In this document: piece after piece, positions 34,715 through 44,348 of the stretch | Position numbering within the stretch: position 1 is the stretch's first letter | Layout: each line of letters begins with the position of its first letter | Source of the DNA: Erwinia sp050410775 | Lineage (GTDB): Bacteria > Pseudomonadota > Gammaproteobacteria > Enterobacterales > Enterobacteriaceae | Length of the DNA: 64,000 nt | Direction: 5' to 3' (one strand) | Assembly: GCF_050410775.1 (NCBI RefSeq) | Contig: NZ_CP191229.1 | The notes under the pieces: model-generated | Database searches by the model: none | Seen by the model: only the letters and a program-made list of their open reading frames with translations | What the model was told of the DNA's origin: nothing | Position numbers and translations under genes: made by a program

Positions 34715-35188
34715 ATGACAATAAGAATTTTGTTAATAGTCACATCTGTAATTTTCGCAACTTTTACCGCTCGGGCCGAGGTAATCGGCTCAGTCGATAC
34801 GGTATTTAAGGTGTTCGGGCCGGATCACAAAATCATTGTCGAAGCCTTCGATGACCCTGATGTCAAAAATGTTACCTGCTACATCAGTCGGGCGAAAACC
34901 GGCGGCATCAAAGGTGGACTGGGCCTGGCGGAAGATACCGCTGATGCGGCGATCTCCTGTCAGCAGATCGGACCGGTGACGCTCAGCGATAAAATAGCGC
35001 AGGGAAAAGCAGAAGGCGAGGTGGTGTTTCGCAAGCGCACTTCACTGGTATTTAAAAAGCTACAGGTGGTGCGGTTTTACGATCAAAAGCGGAACGCGCT
35101 GATCTATCTCAGCTATTCCGATAAAGTCGTCGAAGGCTCCCCTAAAAATGCCCTCAGCGCCGTGCCTATTATGCCGTGGAATAACTGA
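34715..35188 (+). CDS. creA: CreA protein, periplasmic, function unclear
   Basis: A 157-residue protein with a signal peptide ending near TARA and the CreA core (VFGPDHKIIVEAFDDP, CYISRAKTGGIKGG, DAAISCQQ). In E. coli it heads the creABCD operon. Here creB, creC and creD are missing: the gene ends in a terminator and arcA follows immediately. The molecular role of CreA is not known. Confidence 0.93.
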   Translation: MTIRILLIVTSVIFATFTARAEVIGSVDTVFKVFGPDHKIIVEAFDDPDVKNVTCYISRAKTGGIKGGLGLAEDTADAAISCQQIGPVTLSDKIAQGKAEGEVVFRKRTSLVFKKLQVVRFYDQKRNALIYLSYSDKVVEGSPKNALSAVPIMPWNN

Positions 35189-35200
35189 TCTGCAAAGAAA

Positions 35201-35226
35201 AAGGGCCGGCTTACCGGCCCTTTCGG
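35201..35226. terminator. Bidirectional terminator between creA and arcA
   Basis: AAGGGCCGG and CCGGCCCTT flank a CTTA loop, with A-rich sequence on the left and TTT on the right, suiting the convergent genes on both sides. Confidence 0.8.
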
Positions 35227-35242
35227 GAAAGGGAAATGCGGG

Positions 35243-35959
35243 TTAGTCCTGAAGGTCGCCACAGAAGCGGTAACCTTCGCCATGAATAGTGGCGATGATT
35301 TCCGGCGTATCCGGCGTGGATTCGAAATGTTTACGAATGCGGCGGATGGTGACGTCAACGGTACGGTCATGAGGCTTCAGCTCACGGCCGGTCATCTTTT
35401 TCAGCAAATCAGCACGGGTCTGTATTTTTCCCGGATTTTCGCAGAAGTGCAGCATAGCGCGAAATTCGCTGCGCGGAAGCTTGTACTGTTCGCCGCTGGG
35501 GCCAATCAGCGAGCGACTATTGATGTCGAGCTCCCAGCCATTAAAGCGATAGCTTTCAACCAGCTTGCGTTCTTCACTGTGCGGCGCCAGATTCATGGTG
35601 CGGGAAAGCAGGTTACGTGCGCGAATAGTCAACTCACGAGGGTTGAAAGGCTTGGTGATATAGTCATCCGCGCCAATTTCCAGACCCAGGATCTTATCAA
35701 CTTCATTATCCCTGCCGGTCAGGAACATCAGCGCCACATTAGCCTGCTCACGCAGCTCACGCGCCAATAACAGACCATTTTTACCCGGCAGATTGATATC
35801 CATAATCACCAGATTGATATCATTCTCGGTCAGAATATGGTGCATTTCCGCACCGTCCGTAGCTTCATAAACCATGTAGCCTTCGGCCTCAAAAATACTT
35901 TTGAGAGTATTGCGAGTAACTAATTCGTCTTCAACGATAAGTATGTGCGGGGTCTGCAT
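35243..35959 (-). CDS. arcA: Two-component response regulator ArcA
   Basis: A 238-residue OmpR-type regulator, the same length as E. coli ArcA; it represses aerobic respiratory genes when phosphorylated by ArcB. The receiver domain (about 1-120) has the acidic pair near the N-terminus (VEDE), phospho-acceptor Asp in VIMDINLPG (about residue 54) and Lys in ITKPF. The C-terminal winged helix (about 135-235) ends TIHGEGYRFCGDL. ATG 35959 is chosen over the longer frame because it matches the family start MQTPHILIVEDE. arcB is not in the window. Confidence 0.97.
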   Translation of the reverse strand: MQTPHILIVEDELVTRNTLKSIFEAEGYMVYEATDGAEMHHILTENDINLVIMDINLPGKNGLLLARELREQANVALMFLTGRDNEVDKILGLEIGADDYITKPFNPRELTIRARNLLSRTMNLAPHSEERKLVESYRFNGWELDINSRSLIGPSGEQYKLPRSEFRAMLHFCENPGKIQTRADLLKKMTGRELKPHDRTVDVTIRRIRKHFESTPDTPEIIATIHGEGYRFCGDLQD

Positions 35960-36576
35960 GTGTTCGCTACCTAAAATTGCCAACAAAATCGAATCAGGGC
36001 ATACAGCTGTTACGGTGGCTGAGTAATAAAGGTGACTCTGTTCCGGGCGTAACAACAGCTGTACAGAAATATGTTTCAGATGCTCTGACCTGCGCCGCTA
36101 ACCTTCAGGCTGTTACCCACTAAAGGGGACAAAACCTGCGTCAGCACGGTCAAAAATGGCGTATATCCTAACCGCATTAACAGCAACATAACAGCATTTG
36201 CCACAATCAATAAGTAATAAAACAACGCTTAATTGACTTATATCAAACCTATTGTAGCACGTTAACAGTTTTGTGAAAAACTCTTACCAGAATGCCAGCT
36301 TAGCTCACAGTAATGTCCTGCTGTCGCAACGTTAAATCCTCTCTGTGACAAAAAAGAGAGATGAAATTTAACAAATGTTAATTACCTGAAGCGTAATGGA
36401 TTATCCAGGGATAAATGTTTTTATCCGGCTATTCAATAAGAAATAATGATGAAGCCCGCCAAGTCCCGATGTTTAATAAGGTTATTGTGTTGCTATTTTG
36501 TAAAATAAGAGGCCCTGTTTTTTACCGCCAGGCCGTGGCAAAGTACGCCCCTCACAGGCTGACCACCAGGACAATT
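35960..36576. other. Long regulatory interval between divergent arcA and yjtD
   Basis: About 615 bp without a convincing gene, rich in A+T around 36180-36480. E. coli arcA likewise has a long multi-promoter leader. The open frame starting at 36415 merely extends yjtD upstream. Confidence 0.55.
36233..36246. promoter_or_regulatory. FNR-type box upstream of arcA
   Basis: TTGACTTATATCAA matches the FNR/CRP-class dyad TTGAT-N4-ATCAA with one mismatch, about 275 bp upstream of the arcA start. FNR activation of arcA is known in E. coli. Confidence 0.6.
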
Positions 36577-37263
36577 ATGCGCTTCCCCTTTATTCTTGTT
36601 TCCCCTGCCCGGGCTGAAAATGTGGGCGCGGCAGCCCGCGCCATGAAAACGATGGGTTTTGATGAATTACGCATTGTTAACAGCCAGGTCTGGCAGGATC
36701 CCGCTGCACGCCGGGTCGCCCACGGCGCGGGCGATATTCTCGATAATGTCACTCACTGGACCTCGCTTGAAGCCGCTCTGCACGATGTCGATTTCAGCAT
36801 CGCCACTACGGCACGTAGCCGCGCTAAATTCCGTTACTATGCCACGCCGCAACAGGTGCAGACCCTGCTGGAAGAGAAACAGCAGTGGATGGGTTGCGTC
36901 GCGCTGGTGTTTGGCCGGGAGGATACCGGGCTGACCAATGAAGAACTGGATCTTGTGGACGTCCTGACCGGCATTCCGATGGCGGCCGACTATCCTTCGC
37001 TGAATCTGGGGCAGGCGGTCATGGTCTACAGCTATCAGCTTTCCGCATTGCGTCAGGTCAGCGCACAGGCTGAAGCGCCTGCCGACGCACAGCAGCTGGC
37101 TGCACTACGCCAGCGCTGCGACCGGCTGCTGCATCGTCTGGCGGTCAGCGACGATCGCAAGCTGGCGGACTGGCTGACCCAGCGAATTGGACTGCTTGCC
37201 CAGCGCGACAGCGCAATGTTGCATCGCCTGCTTTCCGACATTGAAAAAAACCTTGCAGATTAA
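36577..37263 (+). CDS. yjtD: SpoU-family tRNA/rRNA methyltransferase YjtD (LasT)
   Basis: A 228-residue SPOUT methyltransferase. Family motifs: PARAENVGAAARAMKTMGF near the N-terminus, VFGREDTGLTNEEL and the knot-forming GIPMAADYPSLNLGQAV. Start ATG 36577 (MRFPFILVSPA) with AGGA six bases upstream gives the E. coli length. The RNA target is not established; it resembles TrmJ. Confidence 0.92.
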   Translation: MRFPFILVSPARAENVGAAARAMKTMGFDELRIVNSQVWQDPAARRVAHGAGDILDNVTHWTSLEAALHDVDFSIATTARSRAKFRYYATPQQVQTLLEEKQQWMGCVALVFGREDTGLTNEELDLVDVLTGIPMAADYPSLNLGQAVMVYSYQLSALRQVSAQAEAPADAQQLAALRQRCDRLLHRLAVSDDRKLADWLTQRIGLLAQRDSAMLHRLLSDIEKNLAD

Positions 37264-37395
37264 AAAACTGACCAGTACTTCAATCTCAGCGTGATTCTCT
37301 GGTTCAGGGCCAGCTGATTGCAGAAAAGTCCTGCGGCGTGGCGAATCCGCTTCCCGCATCTTCAGCGGGCCTTTTGGCACGTAAAGATAAAAAAA

Positions 37396-37424
37396 TTGAC
37401 TTAGCGGGGCGTTTGCTTTACTTC
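37396..37424 (+). promoter_or_regulatory. thr operon promoter
   Basis: TTGACT (37396-37401) is the same -35 as in E. coli thr; TACTTC at 37419-37424 is a weak -10 with 17-bp spacing. The leader peptide starts 46 bp downstream. Confidence 0.6.
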
Positions 37425-37469
37425 TGAAAGCCGACAGATTTTATAAAACAGACAGACGATAAATCTACT

Positions 37470-37541
37470 ATGCGTAATCACAGCCTGATGACAACAATCA
37501 TTATTACCACCACCATTACCACTGGTAAGGGTGCGGGCTAA
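37470..37541 (+). CDS. thrL: thr operon leader peptide
   Basis: A 23-residue leader, too short for usual gene finders. It begins MRNHSLM and then has Thr and Ile in a run (residues 8-18: nine of eleven positions from residue 8 to 18 being T or I and the rest also I), followed by GKGAG: seven Thr and four Ile codons in total. Ribosome stalling here when charged tRNA-Thr or tRNA-Ile is scarce would prevent the attenuator from forming. The N-terminus differs from E. coli, and an internal ATG at 37488 could also serve as a start. Confidence 0.9.
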   Translation: MRNHSLMTTIIITTTITTGKGAG

Positions 37542-37597
37542 CGCATACAGTAAAAAATAAAAAACAAGCCCGCACCTGAACAGTGCGGGCTTTTTTT
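37530..37597 (+). terminator. thr operon attenuator
   Basis: AGCCCGCAC (37566-37574) and GTGCGGGCT (37582-37590) form a terminator followed by eight T. GGTGCGGGCT at the end of thrL (about 37530-37539) can pair instead with the first arm, giving the alternative antiterminator/preemptor fold. Confidence 0.92.
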
Positions 37598-37624
37598 TCG
37601 GCAAAAATTCAGGAGACGTTGAGA

Positions 37625-40087
37625 ATGCGAGTGCTGAAATTCGGTGGGACCTCAGTAGCCAATGCGGAGCGATTTCTTCGCGTGGCCGATATTCTGGAAA
37701 GTAATGCTAAGCAGGGACAGGTCGCTACCGTATTGTCCGCTCCCGCAAAAATCACCAATCATCTGGTGGCGATGATAGAGAAAACGATCGGCGGTCAGGA
37801 TGCTTTACCGAACCTGAGCGATGCCGAACGTATTTTCGCCTCCCTGCTGACGGGGCTGGCCGATGCCCAGCCCGGATTTGATGCAGAGCGACTGAAAACG
37901 GTGGTTGAACAGGAGTTTGCCCAGCTAAGACAGGTGCTGCACGGCATTGGCCTGCTCGGGCAGTGTCCTGACAGCGTCAACGCGGCGATCATCTGCCGCG
38001 GTGAGAAGCTCTCCATCGCCATCATGGAAGCGCTGCTTCAGGCCCGCGGCTACAGCGTCAGTGTAATCGATCCGGTCGAAAAGCTGCTGGCCGTAGGTCA
38101 CTATCTTGAATCTACCGTGGATATTCCGGAATCGACCCGTCGCATTGCCGCCAGTCAGATCCCAGCGGAGAATATGATCCTGATGGCGGGCTTTACCGCC
38201 GGGAACGAGAAGGGCGAGCTGGTGGTGCTTGGCCGTAACGGCTCTGACTACTCCGCCGCCGTGCTGGCCGCCTGCCTGCGGGCTGACTGCTGCGAAATCT
38301 GGACCGATGTGGATGGCGTCTATACCTGCGATCCGCGTCAGGTTCCTGATGCGCGGCTGCTTAAGTCGATGTCCTACCAGGAAGCGATGGAGCTCTCTTA
38401 CTTCGGGGCGAAAGTGCTTCATCCCCGTACCATTACTCCTATCGCTCAGTTTCAGATCCCCTGCTTGATCAAAAATACCGCTAACCCACAGGCGCCCGGT
38501 ACGCTTATCGGCGGTGACGGCTCGGACGAAGAGAATCCGGTCAAAGGCATCACCAACCTGAATAATATGGCGATGTTCAACGTCTCCGGACCGGGCATGA
38601 AGGGGATGGTTGGCATGGCTGCCAGAGTCTTTGCCGCCATGTCCCGCAGCGGCATTTCCGTGGTGCTGATTACCCAGTCTTCTTCTGAGTACAGCATCAG
38701 CTTCTGCGTTCCGCAGAGCGATCAGGCCCGCGCCCGCCGCGTGCTGGAAGATGAGTTTTATCTGGAGTTAAAAAACGGGCTGCTTGAGCCGCTTGCCGTC
38801 ACAGAACGTCTGGCGGTGATCTCCGTCGTCGGGGATGGTATGCGCACGCTGCGTGGCATCTCGGCGAAATTCTTCTCCGCGCTGGCGCGCGCAAACATCA
38901 ATATTATCGCCATTGCGCAGGGTTCTTCGGAGCGGTCCATCTCCGTGGTGGTGGATAATGATGATGCAACGACCGGCGTTCGCGTCGTGCATCAGATGCT
39001 GTTTGCCACCGATCAGGTTATCGAAGTCTTTGTGGTTGGCGTGGGCGGCGTGGGTTCGGCGCTGATCGATCAGCTGCACCGTCAGCAGGCCTGGCTGAAG
39101 AACAAGCATATCGACCTGCGGGTCTGCGGGATTGCCAACTCAAAGGCGCTGCTGACCAATGTGCACGGTATTCCGCTGGAGAACTGGAAAGAAGCGTTAG
39201 GCGAAGCGAAGGAGCCCTTCAATCTGGGCCGTCTGATTCGTCTGGTCAAAGAGTATCATCTGCTGAATCCGGTAATTGTGGACTGTACTTCCAGTCAGGC
39301 GGTGGCCGATCAGTATGCTGACTTCCTGAGCGAAGGCTTCCATGTGGTCACCCCGAATAAAAAGGCCAACACCTCTTCCTGGAACTACTATCAGCAAATG
39401 CGCACGGCGGCTGCCCGCTCCCGCCGCAAGTTTCTCTACGATACTAACGTTGGCGCGGGCCTGCCGGTGATCGAAAACCTACAGAACCTGTTGAACGCGG
39501 GCGATGAGCTGATCCGCTTCTCGGGCATCCTTTCCGGGTCGCTCTCCTTTATTTTTGGCAAACTGGATGAGGGCCTGTCGCTCTCTGAGGCGACCAAAAT
39601 GGCCCGCGAGCTCGGCTTTACCGAACCCGATCCGCGTGATGATCTCTCCGGCAGCGATGTCGCGCGCAAGTTGTTGATTCTGGCGCGTGAAGCGGGCTAT
39701 CAGCTGGAAATGAGCGATATTGCCATTGAGGCGGTGCTGCCTGATGCCTTTATCGCCCTGCCGGATGCGGAAACCTTTATGTCCCGCCTGCCTGAACTTG
39801 ATGATGCCTTTGCCGCCCGCGTCAACGCGGCCCGCGATGAAGGTAAGGTGCTGCGCTTTGTAGGCGCGATTGAGGAGGGGGGACGCTGCGTGGTAAAAAT
39901 TGAGGCAGTGGATGAGCATTCACCGCTGTATAAAGTGAAAGATGGCGAAAATGCGCTGGCGTTTTACAGCCGCTATTACCAGCCTATTCCGTTGGTTCTG
40001 CGCGGCTACGGGGCCGGTAACGACGTGACGGCTGCCGGCGTGTTTGCCGATCTGCTGCGTACCCTGTCATGGAAGTTGGGAGTTTAA
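37625..40087 (+). CDS. thrA: Bifunctional aspartokinase I / homoserine dehydrogenase I
   Basis: An 820-residue enzyme catalysing the first and third steps from aspartate to threonine, feedback-inhibited by threonine. Aspartokinase domain (1-~250, starting MRVLKFGGTSVANAERF), paired ACT domains (~310-460, with SSSEYSISF and QGSSERSISV), then homoserine dehydrogenase (~465-820, VGVGGVGSAL Rossmann motif, VTPNKKAN, and FTEPDPRDDLSGSD). ATG 37625 is preceded by GGAGACG; length equals E. coli ThrA. thrB follows two bases later. Confidence 0.98.
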   Translation: MRVLKFGGTSVANAERFLRVADILESNAKQGQVATVLSAPAKITNHLVAMIEKTIGGQDALPNLSDAERIFASLLTGLADAQPGFDAERLKTVVEQEFAQLRQVLHGIGLLGQCPDSVNAAIICRGEKLSIAIMEALLQARGYSVSVIDPVEKLLAVGHYLESTVDIPESTRRIAASQIPAENMILMAGFTAGNEKGELVVLGRNGSDYSAAVLAACLRADCCEIWTDVDGVYTCDPRQVPDARLLKSMSYQEAMELSYFGAKVLHPRTITPIAQFQIPCLIKNTANPQAPGTLIGGDGSDEENPVKGITNLNNMAMFNVSGPGMKGMVGMAARVFAAMSRSGISVVLITQSSSEYSISFCVPQSDQARARRVLEDEFYLELKNGLLEPLAVTERLAVISVVGDGMRTLRGISAKFFSALARANINIIAIAQGSSERSISVVVDNDDATTGVRVVHQMLFATDQVIEVFVVGVGGVGSALIDQLHRQQAWLKNKHIDLRVCGIANSKALLTNVHGIPLENWKEALGEAKEPFNLGRLIRLVKEYHLLNPVIVDCTSSQAVADQYADFLSEGFHVVTPNKKANTSSWNYYQQMRTAAARSRRKFLYDTNVGAGLPVIENLQNLLNAGDELIRFSGILSGSLSFIFGKLDEGLSLSEATKMARELGFTEPDPRDDLSGSDVARKLLILAREAGYQLEMSDIAIEAVLPDAFIALPDAETFMSRLPELDDAFAARVNAARDEGKVLRFVGAIEEGGRCVVKIEAVDEHSPLYKVKDGENALAFYSRYYQPIPLVLRGYGAGNDVTAAGVFADLLRTLSWKLGV

Positions 40088-40089
40088 CC

Positions 40090-41019
40090 ATGGTAAAAAT
40101 TTATGCCCCGGCCTCAATAGGCAATGTCAGCGTGGGCTTTGACGTACTGGGCGCGGCGGTCTCGCCTGTTGACGGTACGCTGCTGGGCGACTGCGTGACC
40201 GTGGAAGCGGCCAGCGAATTCAGCCTGCATAATGAGGGGCGCTTCGTCAGCAAGCTACCCGCTAATCCGCAGGAAAATATTGTCTGGCAGTGCTGGGATC
40301 GCTTCTGTGAGGCCACCGGAAAACGCATACCGGTTCGCATGACGCTGGAAAAAAACATGCCGATAGGCTCCGGCTTAGGCTCAAGCGCCTGCTCGGTAGT
40401 GGCCGGGCTGATGGCGATGAATGAGCACTGTGGCAGGCCGCTGAATGATACTGAATTGCTTACGCTGATGGGCGAGCTGGAAGGGCGTATTTCCGGCAGC
40501 GTGCATTATGACAACGTGGCTCCCTGCTTTCTGGGCGGCATGCAGCTGATGCTGGAAGAGAACGGCATTATCAGCCAGGCGGTGCCGGGCTTTGATGAGT
40601 GGCTGTGGGTGATGGCCTACCCGGGAATCAAAGTCTCCACTGCAGAAGCGCGCGCGATCCTGCCCGCACAGTACCGTAAAGAAGAGATCATCAAACATGG
40701 GCGCTATATGGGCGGGTTTATCCACGCCTGTCATACTCAGCAGCCTGAACTGGCGGCGAAAATGATGAAAGATGTTATCGCCGAACCTTACCGCACGAAG
40801 CTTTTACCAGGATTCGCTCAGGCCCGCCAGGCCGCTCAGGATATTGGCGCGCTGGCCTGCGGCATCTCCGGCTCCGGCCCGACGCTGTTTGCGGTCTGCA
40901 ATACGCCTGACACGGCGCAGCGCATGGCTGACTGGCTCAGCCAGCACTATCTGCAAAATGATGAAGGCTTCGTCCATATTTGCCGTTCGGATACGGCCGG
41001 CGCACGTAAACTGGGATAA
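40090..41019 (+). CDS. thrB: Homoserine kinase
   Basis: A 309-residue GHMP-family kinase phosphorylating homoserine. The ATP loop is PIGSGLGSSACS (about 90-101) and the C-terminal GHMP motif contains GISGSGPTLFA. Start ATG 40090 (MVKIYAPASIGNVSVGFD) lies 2 bp after the thrA stop, indicating translational coupling. Confidence 0.98.
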   Translation: MVKIYAPASIGNVSVGFDVLGAAVSPVDGTLLGDCVTVEAASEFSLHNEGRFVSKLPANPQENIVWQCWDRFCEATGKRIPVRMTLEKNMPIGSGLGSSACSVVAGLMAMNEHCGRPLNDTELLTLMGELEGRISGSVHYDNVAPCFLGGMQLMLEENGIISQAVPGFDEWLWVMAYPGIKVSTAEARAILPAQYRKEEIIKHGRYMGGFIHACHTQQPELAAKMMKDVIAEPYRTKLLPGFAQARQAAQDIGALACGISGSGPTLFAVCNTPDTAQRMADWLSQHYLQNDEGFVHICRSDTAGARKLG

Positions 41020-41022
41020 CGT

Positions 41023-42309
41023 ATGAAACTCTATAATCTTAAGGACCACAATGAGCAGGTAAGCTTTTCGCAGGCGGTTAAGCAGGGGCTTGGCAAACAG
41101 CAGGGGCTGTTCTTCCCGCTGGAGCTGCCCGAGTTTGAGCTGACCGAGATTGACGAAATGCTGGAGATGGACTTCGTGACCCGCAGCAGCAAAATCCTCT
41201 CGGCCTTTATCGGCGATGAAATTGCTGCCCACCAGCTGCACGAACGCCTGAAAACGGCATTCACCTTCCCGGCGCCGGTGGTCAGCGTTACGGACGATAT
41301 TGCCACGCTGGAGCTCTTTCATGGCCCGACGCTGGCGTTTAAAGATTTCGGCGGCCGCTTCATGGCGCAGATGCTCTCTTACGTCAGCGAAGCCGATGAA
41401 AAGATCACTATTCTGACCGCCACCTCCGGGGATACGGGCGCCGCTGTGGCCCATGCTTTTTATGGTATGGAAAATGTGCGCGTCGTTATTCTCTATCCGC
41501 AGGGCAAAATCAGCCCGTTGCAGGAGAAGCTGTTCTGTACGCTGGGCGGTAATATCCAGACCATCGCCATTGATGGCGATTTCGATACCTGTCAGTCGCT
41601 GGTTAAGCAGGCGTTTGACGATGAGCTGCTGAAAAAGGCGATCGGCCTGAACTCCGCCAACTCAATCAATATCAGCCGTCTGCTGGCGCAGATTTGCTAC
41701 TACTTTGAGGCCGTGGCGCAGCTGCCGCAGGAGAAACGCAATCAGCTGGTGATCTCCGTGCCCAGCGGCAATTTTGGCGATTTAACAGCGGGCCTGCTGG
41801 CAAAAACTCTGGGGCTGCCGGTGAAGCGCTTTATCGCCGCGACCAACGCCAATGATACCGTGCCGCGCTTTCTCGTCGGCGGCGAGTGGCTGCCTAATGC
41901 GACCGTGGCCACGCTGTCGAATGCGATGGATGTCAGCCAGCCAAACAACTGGCCGCGCGTTGAGGAGATCTTCCGCCGTAAAATCTGGCGGCTGAATGAG
42001 CTGGGCGTCGGCGCGGTGGATGATGAAACCACCAGAGCGACGATGCGCGAGCTGGATGCGCTTGGCTATGTTTCCGAGCCGCATGCGGCCATTGCTTACC
42101 GGCTGTTGCGGGATCAGTTGCAGGAAGGGGAGTTTGGTCTGTTCCTCGGCACGGCTCATCCCGCCAAGTTTAAGGAGAGTGTGGAAGCGATCCTGGAACG
42201 TTCGCTGCCGCTGCCGGAAGCGCTGGCCGAGCGCGCCGACCTGCCGCTGCTTTCTCATGAGATGGCGCCTGACTTCGCCCAGCTTCGGGAATTTCTGCTC
42301 TATAAATAG
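41023..42309 (+). CDS. thrC: Threonine synthase
   Basis: A 428-residue PLP enzyme converting O-phosphohomoserine to threonine. The PLP lysine is in LAFKDFGGRF (about residue 107), with TSGDTGAAVAHAF for phosphate binding and SANSINISR further on. It starts 3 bp after thrB and is the last gene of the operon. Confidence 0.98.
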   Translation: MKLYNLKDHNEQVSFSQAVKQGLGKQQGLFFPLELPEFELTEIDEMLEMDFVTRSSKILSAFIGDEIAAHQLHERLKTAFTFPAPVVSVTDDIATLELFHGPTLAFKDFGGRFMAQMLSYVSEADEKITILTATSGDTGAAVAHAFYGMENVRVVILYPQGKISPLQEKLFCTLGGNIQTIAIDGDFDTCQSLVKQAFDDELLKKAIGLNSANSINISRLLAQICYYFEAVAQLPQEKRNQLVISVPSGNFGDLTAGLLAKTLGLPVKRFIAATNANDTVPRFLVGGEWLPNATVATLSNAMDVSQPNNWPRVEEIFRRKIWRLNELGVGAVDDETTRATMRELDALGYVSEPHAAIAYRLLRDQLQEGEFGLFLGTAHPAKFKESVEAILERSLPLPEALAERADLPLLSHEMAPDFAQLREFLLYK

Positions 42310-42317
42310 CGCTTTGG

Positions 42318-42342
42318 CCCCCTCGTTGCAGAGGGGGTTTTT
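42318..42342 (+). terminator. thr operon terminator
   Basis: CCCCCTC and GAGGGGG with a 6-base loop, then TTTTT, 8 bp past the thrC stop. Confidence 0.9.
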
Positions 42343-42372
42343 CAGAAAGGACAGTAGCCTTAACGCGACGCC

Positions 42373-43149
42373 TTATGCCCTTTCGTTACGCTTAAATACC
42401 CACTCATTTTCACGGCTCTCATCGGCTGCAAAGCAATAACCGTCAAGATCGAAGTTCTTCAACTGCGCAGGATCGGTCAGGCGCTGCTGAATAATATACC
42501 GGCTCATCAGCCCACGCGCTTTTTTCGCGTAGAAGCTAATTACCTTATATTTGCCGTTTTTCTCATCCAGAAAGATGGGTTTAATAATGCGCGCGTTAAT
42601 CTGCTTCGGCTTTAAGGCTTTGAAATATTCATCCGAGGCCAGGTTAATCAGCACTTCTTCGTCCCGTTCCGCCAGTGCGGCGTTCAGCGCTCCGGTCAGT
42701 TTCTCTGCCCAGAAGGCGTAAAGATCTTTCCCAAGCGGATTTTCCAGCTTCGTTCCCATCTCCAGGCGGTAGGGCTGCATCAGATCAAGCGGGCGCAGCA
42801 GGCCATAGAGGCCGGAAAGAATGCGCAGATGCTGCTGGGCAAAGTCGAAATCCTGCTCGTCCAGGCTCTCCGCCGCCAGACCGGTATAAACGTCGCCCTT
42901 GAAGGCCAGAATTGCCTGGCGGGCATTGTCGGGCGTGAACGGGGGATGCCAGTCATTAAAGCGTCCAGCGTTCAGCAGCGCCAGCTTGTCGCTGATGCTC
43001 ATCAGCGAGCCGATCTGTGCGGGCGTCAGCTTGCGGGCTACCTCGATCAGTGTCTGCGACTCATCCAGCAACGCAGGCTGCGTGAAACGCGTTGTCGCCA
43101 GCGGGCTTTCAAAATCTAACGTCTTGGCCGGGGAGATAACCATCAACAT
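42373..43149 (-). CDS. yaaA: Peroxide stress protein YaaA
   Basis: A 258-residue DUF328/UPF0246 protein that limits intracellular iron and oxidative DNA damage in E. coli. Conserved: MVISPAKTLDFESPL, RKLTPAQI, LAFKGDVYTGL, FDFAQQHLRILSGLYG, ASDEYFK and SFYAKKARGLMSRYI. Start ATG 43149 (MLMVISPAK) gives the family length; 43173 would add 8 residues. Position between thrC and talB is as in E. coli. Confidence 0.95.
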   Translation of the reverse strand: MLMVISPAKTLDFESPLATTRFTQPALLDESQTLIEVARKLTPAQIGSLMSISDKLALLNAGRFNDWHPPFTPDNARQAILAFKGDVYTGLAAESLDEQDFDFAQQHLRILSGLYGLLRPLDLMQPYRLEMGTKLENPLGKDLYAFWAEKLTGALNAALAERDEEVLINLASDEYFKALKPKQINARIIKPIFLDEKNGKYKVISFYAKKARGLMSRYIIQQRLTDPAQLKNFDLDGYCFAADESRENEWVFKRNERA

Positions 43150-43386
43150 GCCTGAATCCTTATATAACGCCACAGGGGCGGAAGACCAAACGCGTACTTT
43201 AGCAAAAAAGTCCGTTGAAAAGATAAATCGCTGCTATAGCCGCTGCGTTTCCCGGCATCTCCGCCAGCCATTTAGCTCTCCGTGGCTCCGGGCTAACCTT
43301 ACCTTGCATGGCAAGGCGCGCGTGATATTATCCGGGGCAGACATTTTCAACATTCCGATAACTCTACTCTGACGAGAATGACAATC

Positions 43387-44340
43387 ATGACGGACAAACT
43401 AACTTCCCTGCGTCAACTGACGACTGTTGTTGCCGATACCGGTGACATTGCCGCCATCAAGCTTTACCAGCCTCAGGATGCGACCACCAATCCTTCCCTG
43501 ATCCTCAGCGCTGCGCAGATCCCAGAATACCGCAAGCTGATTGAAGAAGCGGTCAGCTGGGCGCGTGACCAGAGCAGCAAGAAAGAAGAGCAGATCCAGC
43601 ATGCGGCGGACAAGCTGAATGTGAACATCGGGCTGGAGATCCTCAAGCTGGTGCCGGGACGTATCTCTACCGAAGTGGACGCCCGCCTCTCTTACGATAC
43701 GGAAGGCAGCATCAATAAAGCCCGCACGCTGATCAAACTCTATAACGATGCGGGTATCAGCAACGATCGTATTCTGATTAAGCTGGCCTCCACCTGGCAG
43801 GGCATTCGCGCCGCCGAGCAGCTGGAAAAAGAAGGCATCAACTGTAACCTGACGCTGCTGTTCTCCTTCGCCCAGGCCCGCGCCTGCGCCGAAGCGGGCG
43901 TCTACCTGATTTCGCCTTTCGTGGGCCGTATTCTGGACTGGTATAAAGCCAACACCGATAAAAAAGAGTACGCGGCGCACGAAGATCCAGGCGTGGTTTC
44001 CGTCTCTGAGATTTATGAGTACTACAAGCAGCACGGCTATGAAACCGTGGTTATGGGCGCAAGCTTCCGTAACGTCGGTGAGATCGTTGAACTGGCTGGC
44101 TGCGATCGCCTGACCATCTCTCCGGGCCTGTTAAAAGAACTGGCGGAAAGCGAAGGCGCGCTGGAGCGCAAACTCTCCTTCACCGGCGAAGTGAAAGCCC
44201 GCCCGGCGAAAATGACTGAGTCTGAGTTCCTGTGGCAGCACAATCAGGACCCGATGGCCGTGGATAAACTGGCGCAGGGAATCCGTAACTTTGCGCTTGA
44301 TCAGGGCAAACTGGATAAGATGATTGCCGATCTGCTGTAA
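43387..44340 (+). CDS. talB: Transaldolase B
   Basis: A 317-residue class I transaldolase of the pentose phosphate pathway, transferring a dihydroxyacetone unit. The Schiff-base Lys is in RILIKLASTWQG (about residue 132); other blocks are DATTNPSL, EILKLVPGRISTEVDARLS and FVGRILDWYKA. I start at ATG 43387 (MTDKLTSLRQ) to match E. coli; ATG 43378 would add three residues. Confidence 0.97.
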   Translation: MTDKLTSLRQLTTVVADTGDIAAIKLYQPQDATTNPSLILSAAQIPEYRKLIEEAVSWARDQSSKKEEQIQHAADKLNVNIGLEILKLVPGRISTEVDARLSYDTEGSINKARTLIKLYNDAGISNDRILIKLASTWQGIRAAEQLEKEGINCNLTLLFSFAQARACAEAGVYLISPFVGRILDWYKANTDKKEYAAHEDPGVVSVSEIYEYYKQHGYETVVMGASFRNVGEIVELAGCDRLTISPGLLKELAESEGALERKLSFTGEVKARPAKMTESEFLWQHNQDPMAVDKLAQGIRNFALDQGKLDKMIADLL

Positions 44341-44348
44341 TTTTCTGA

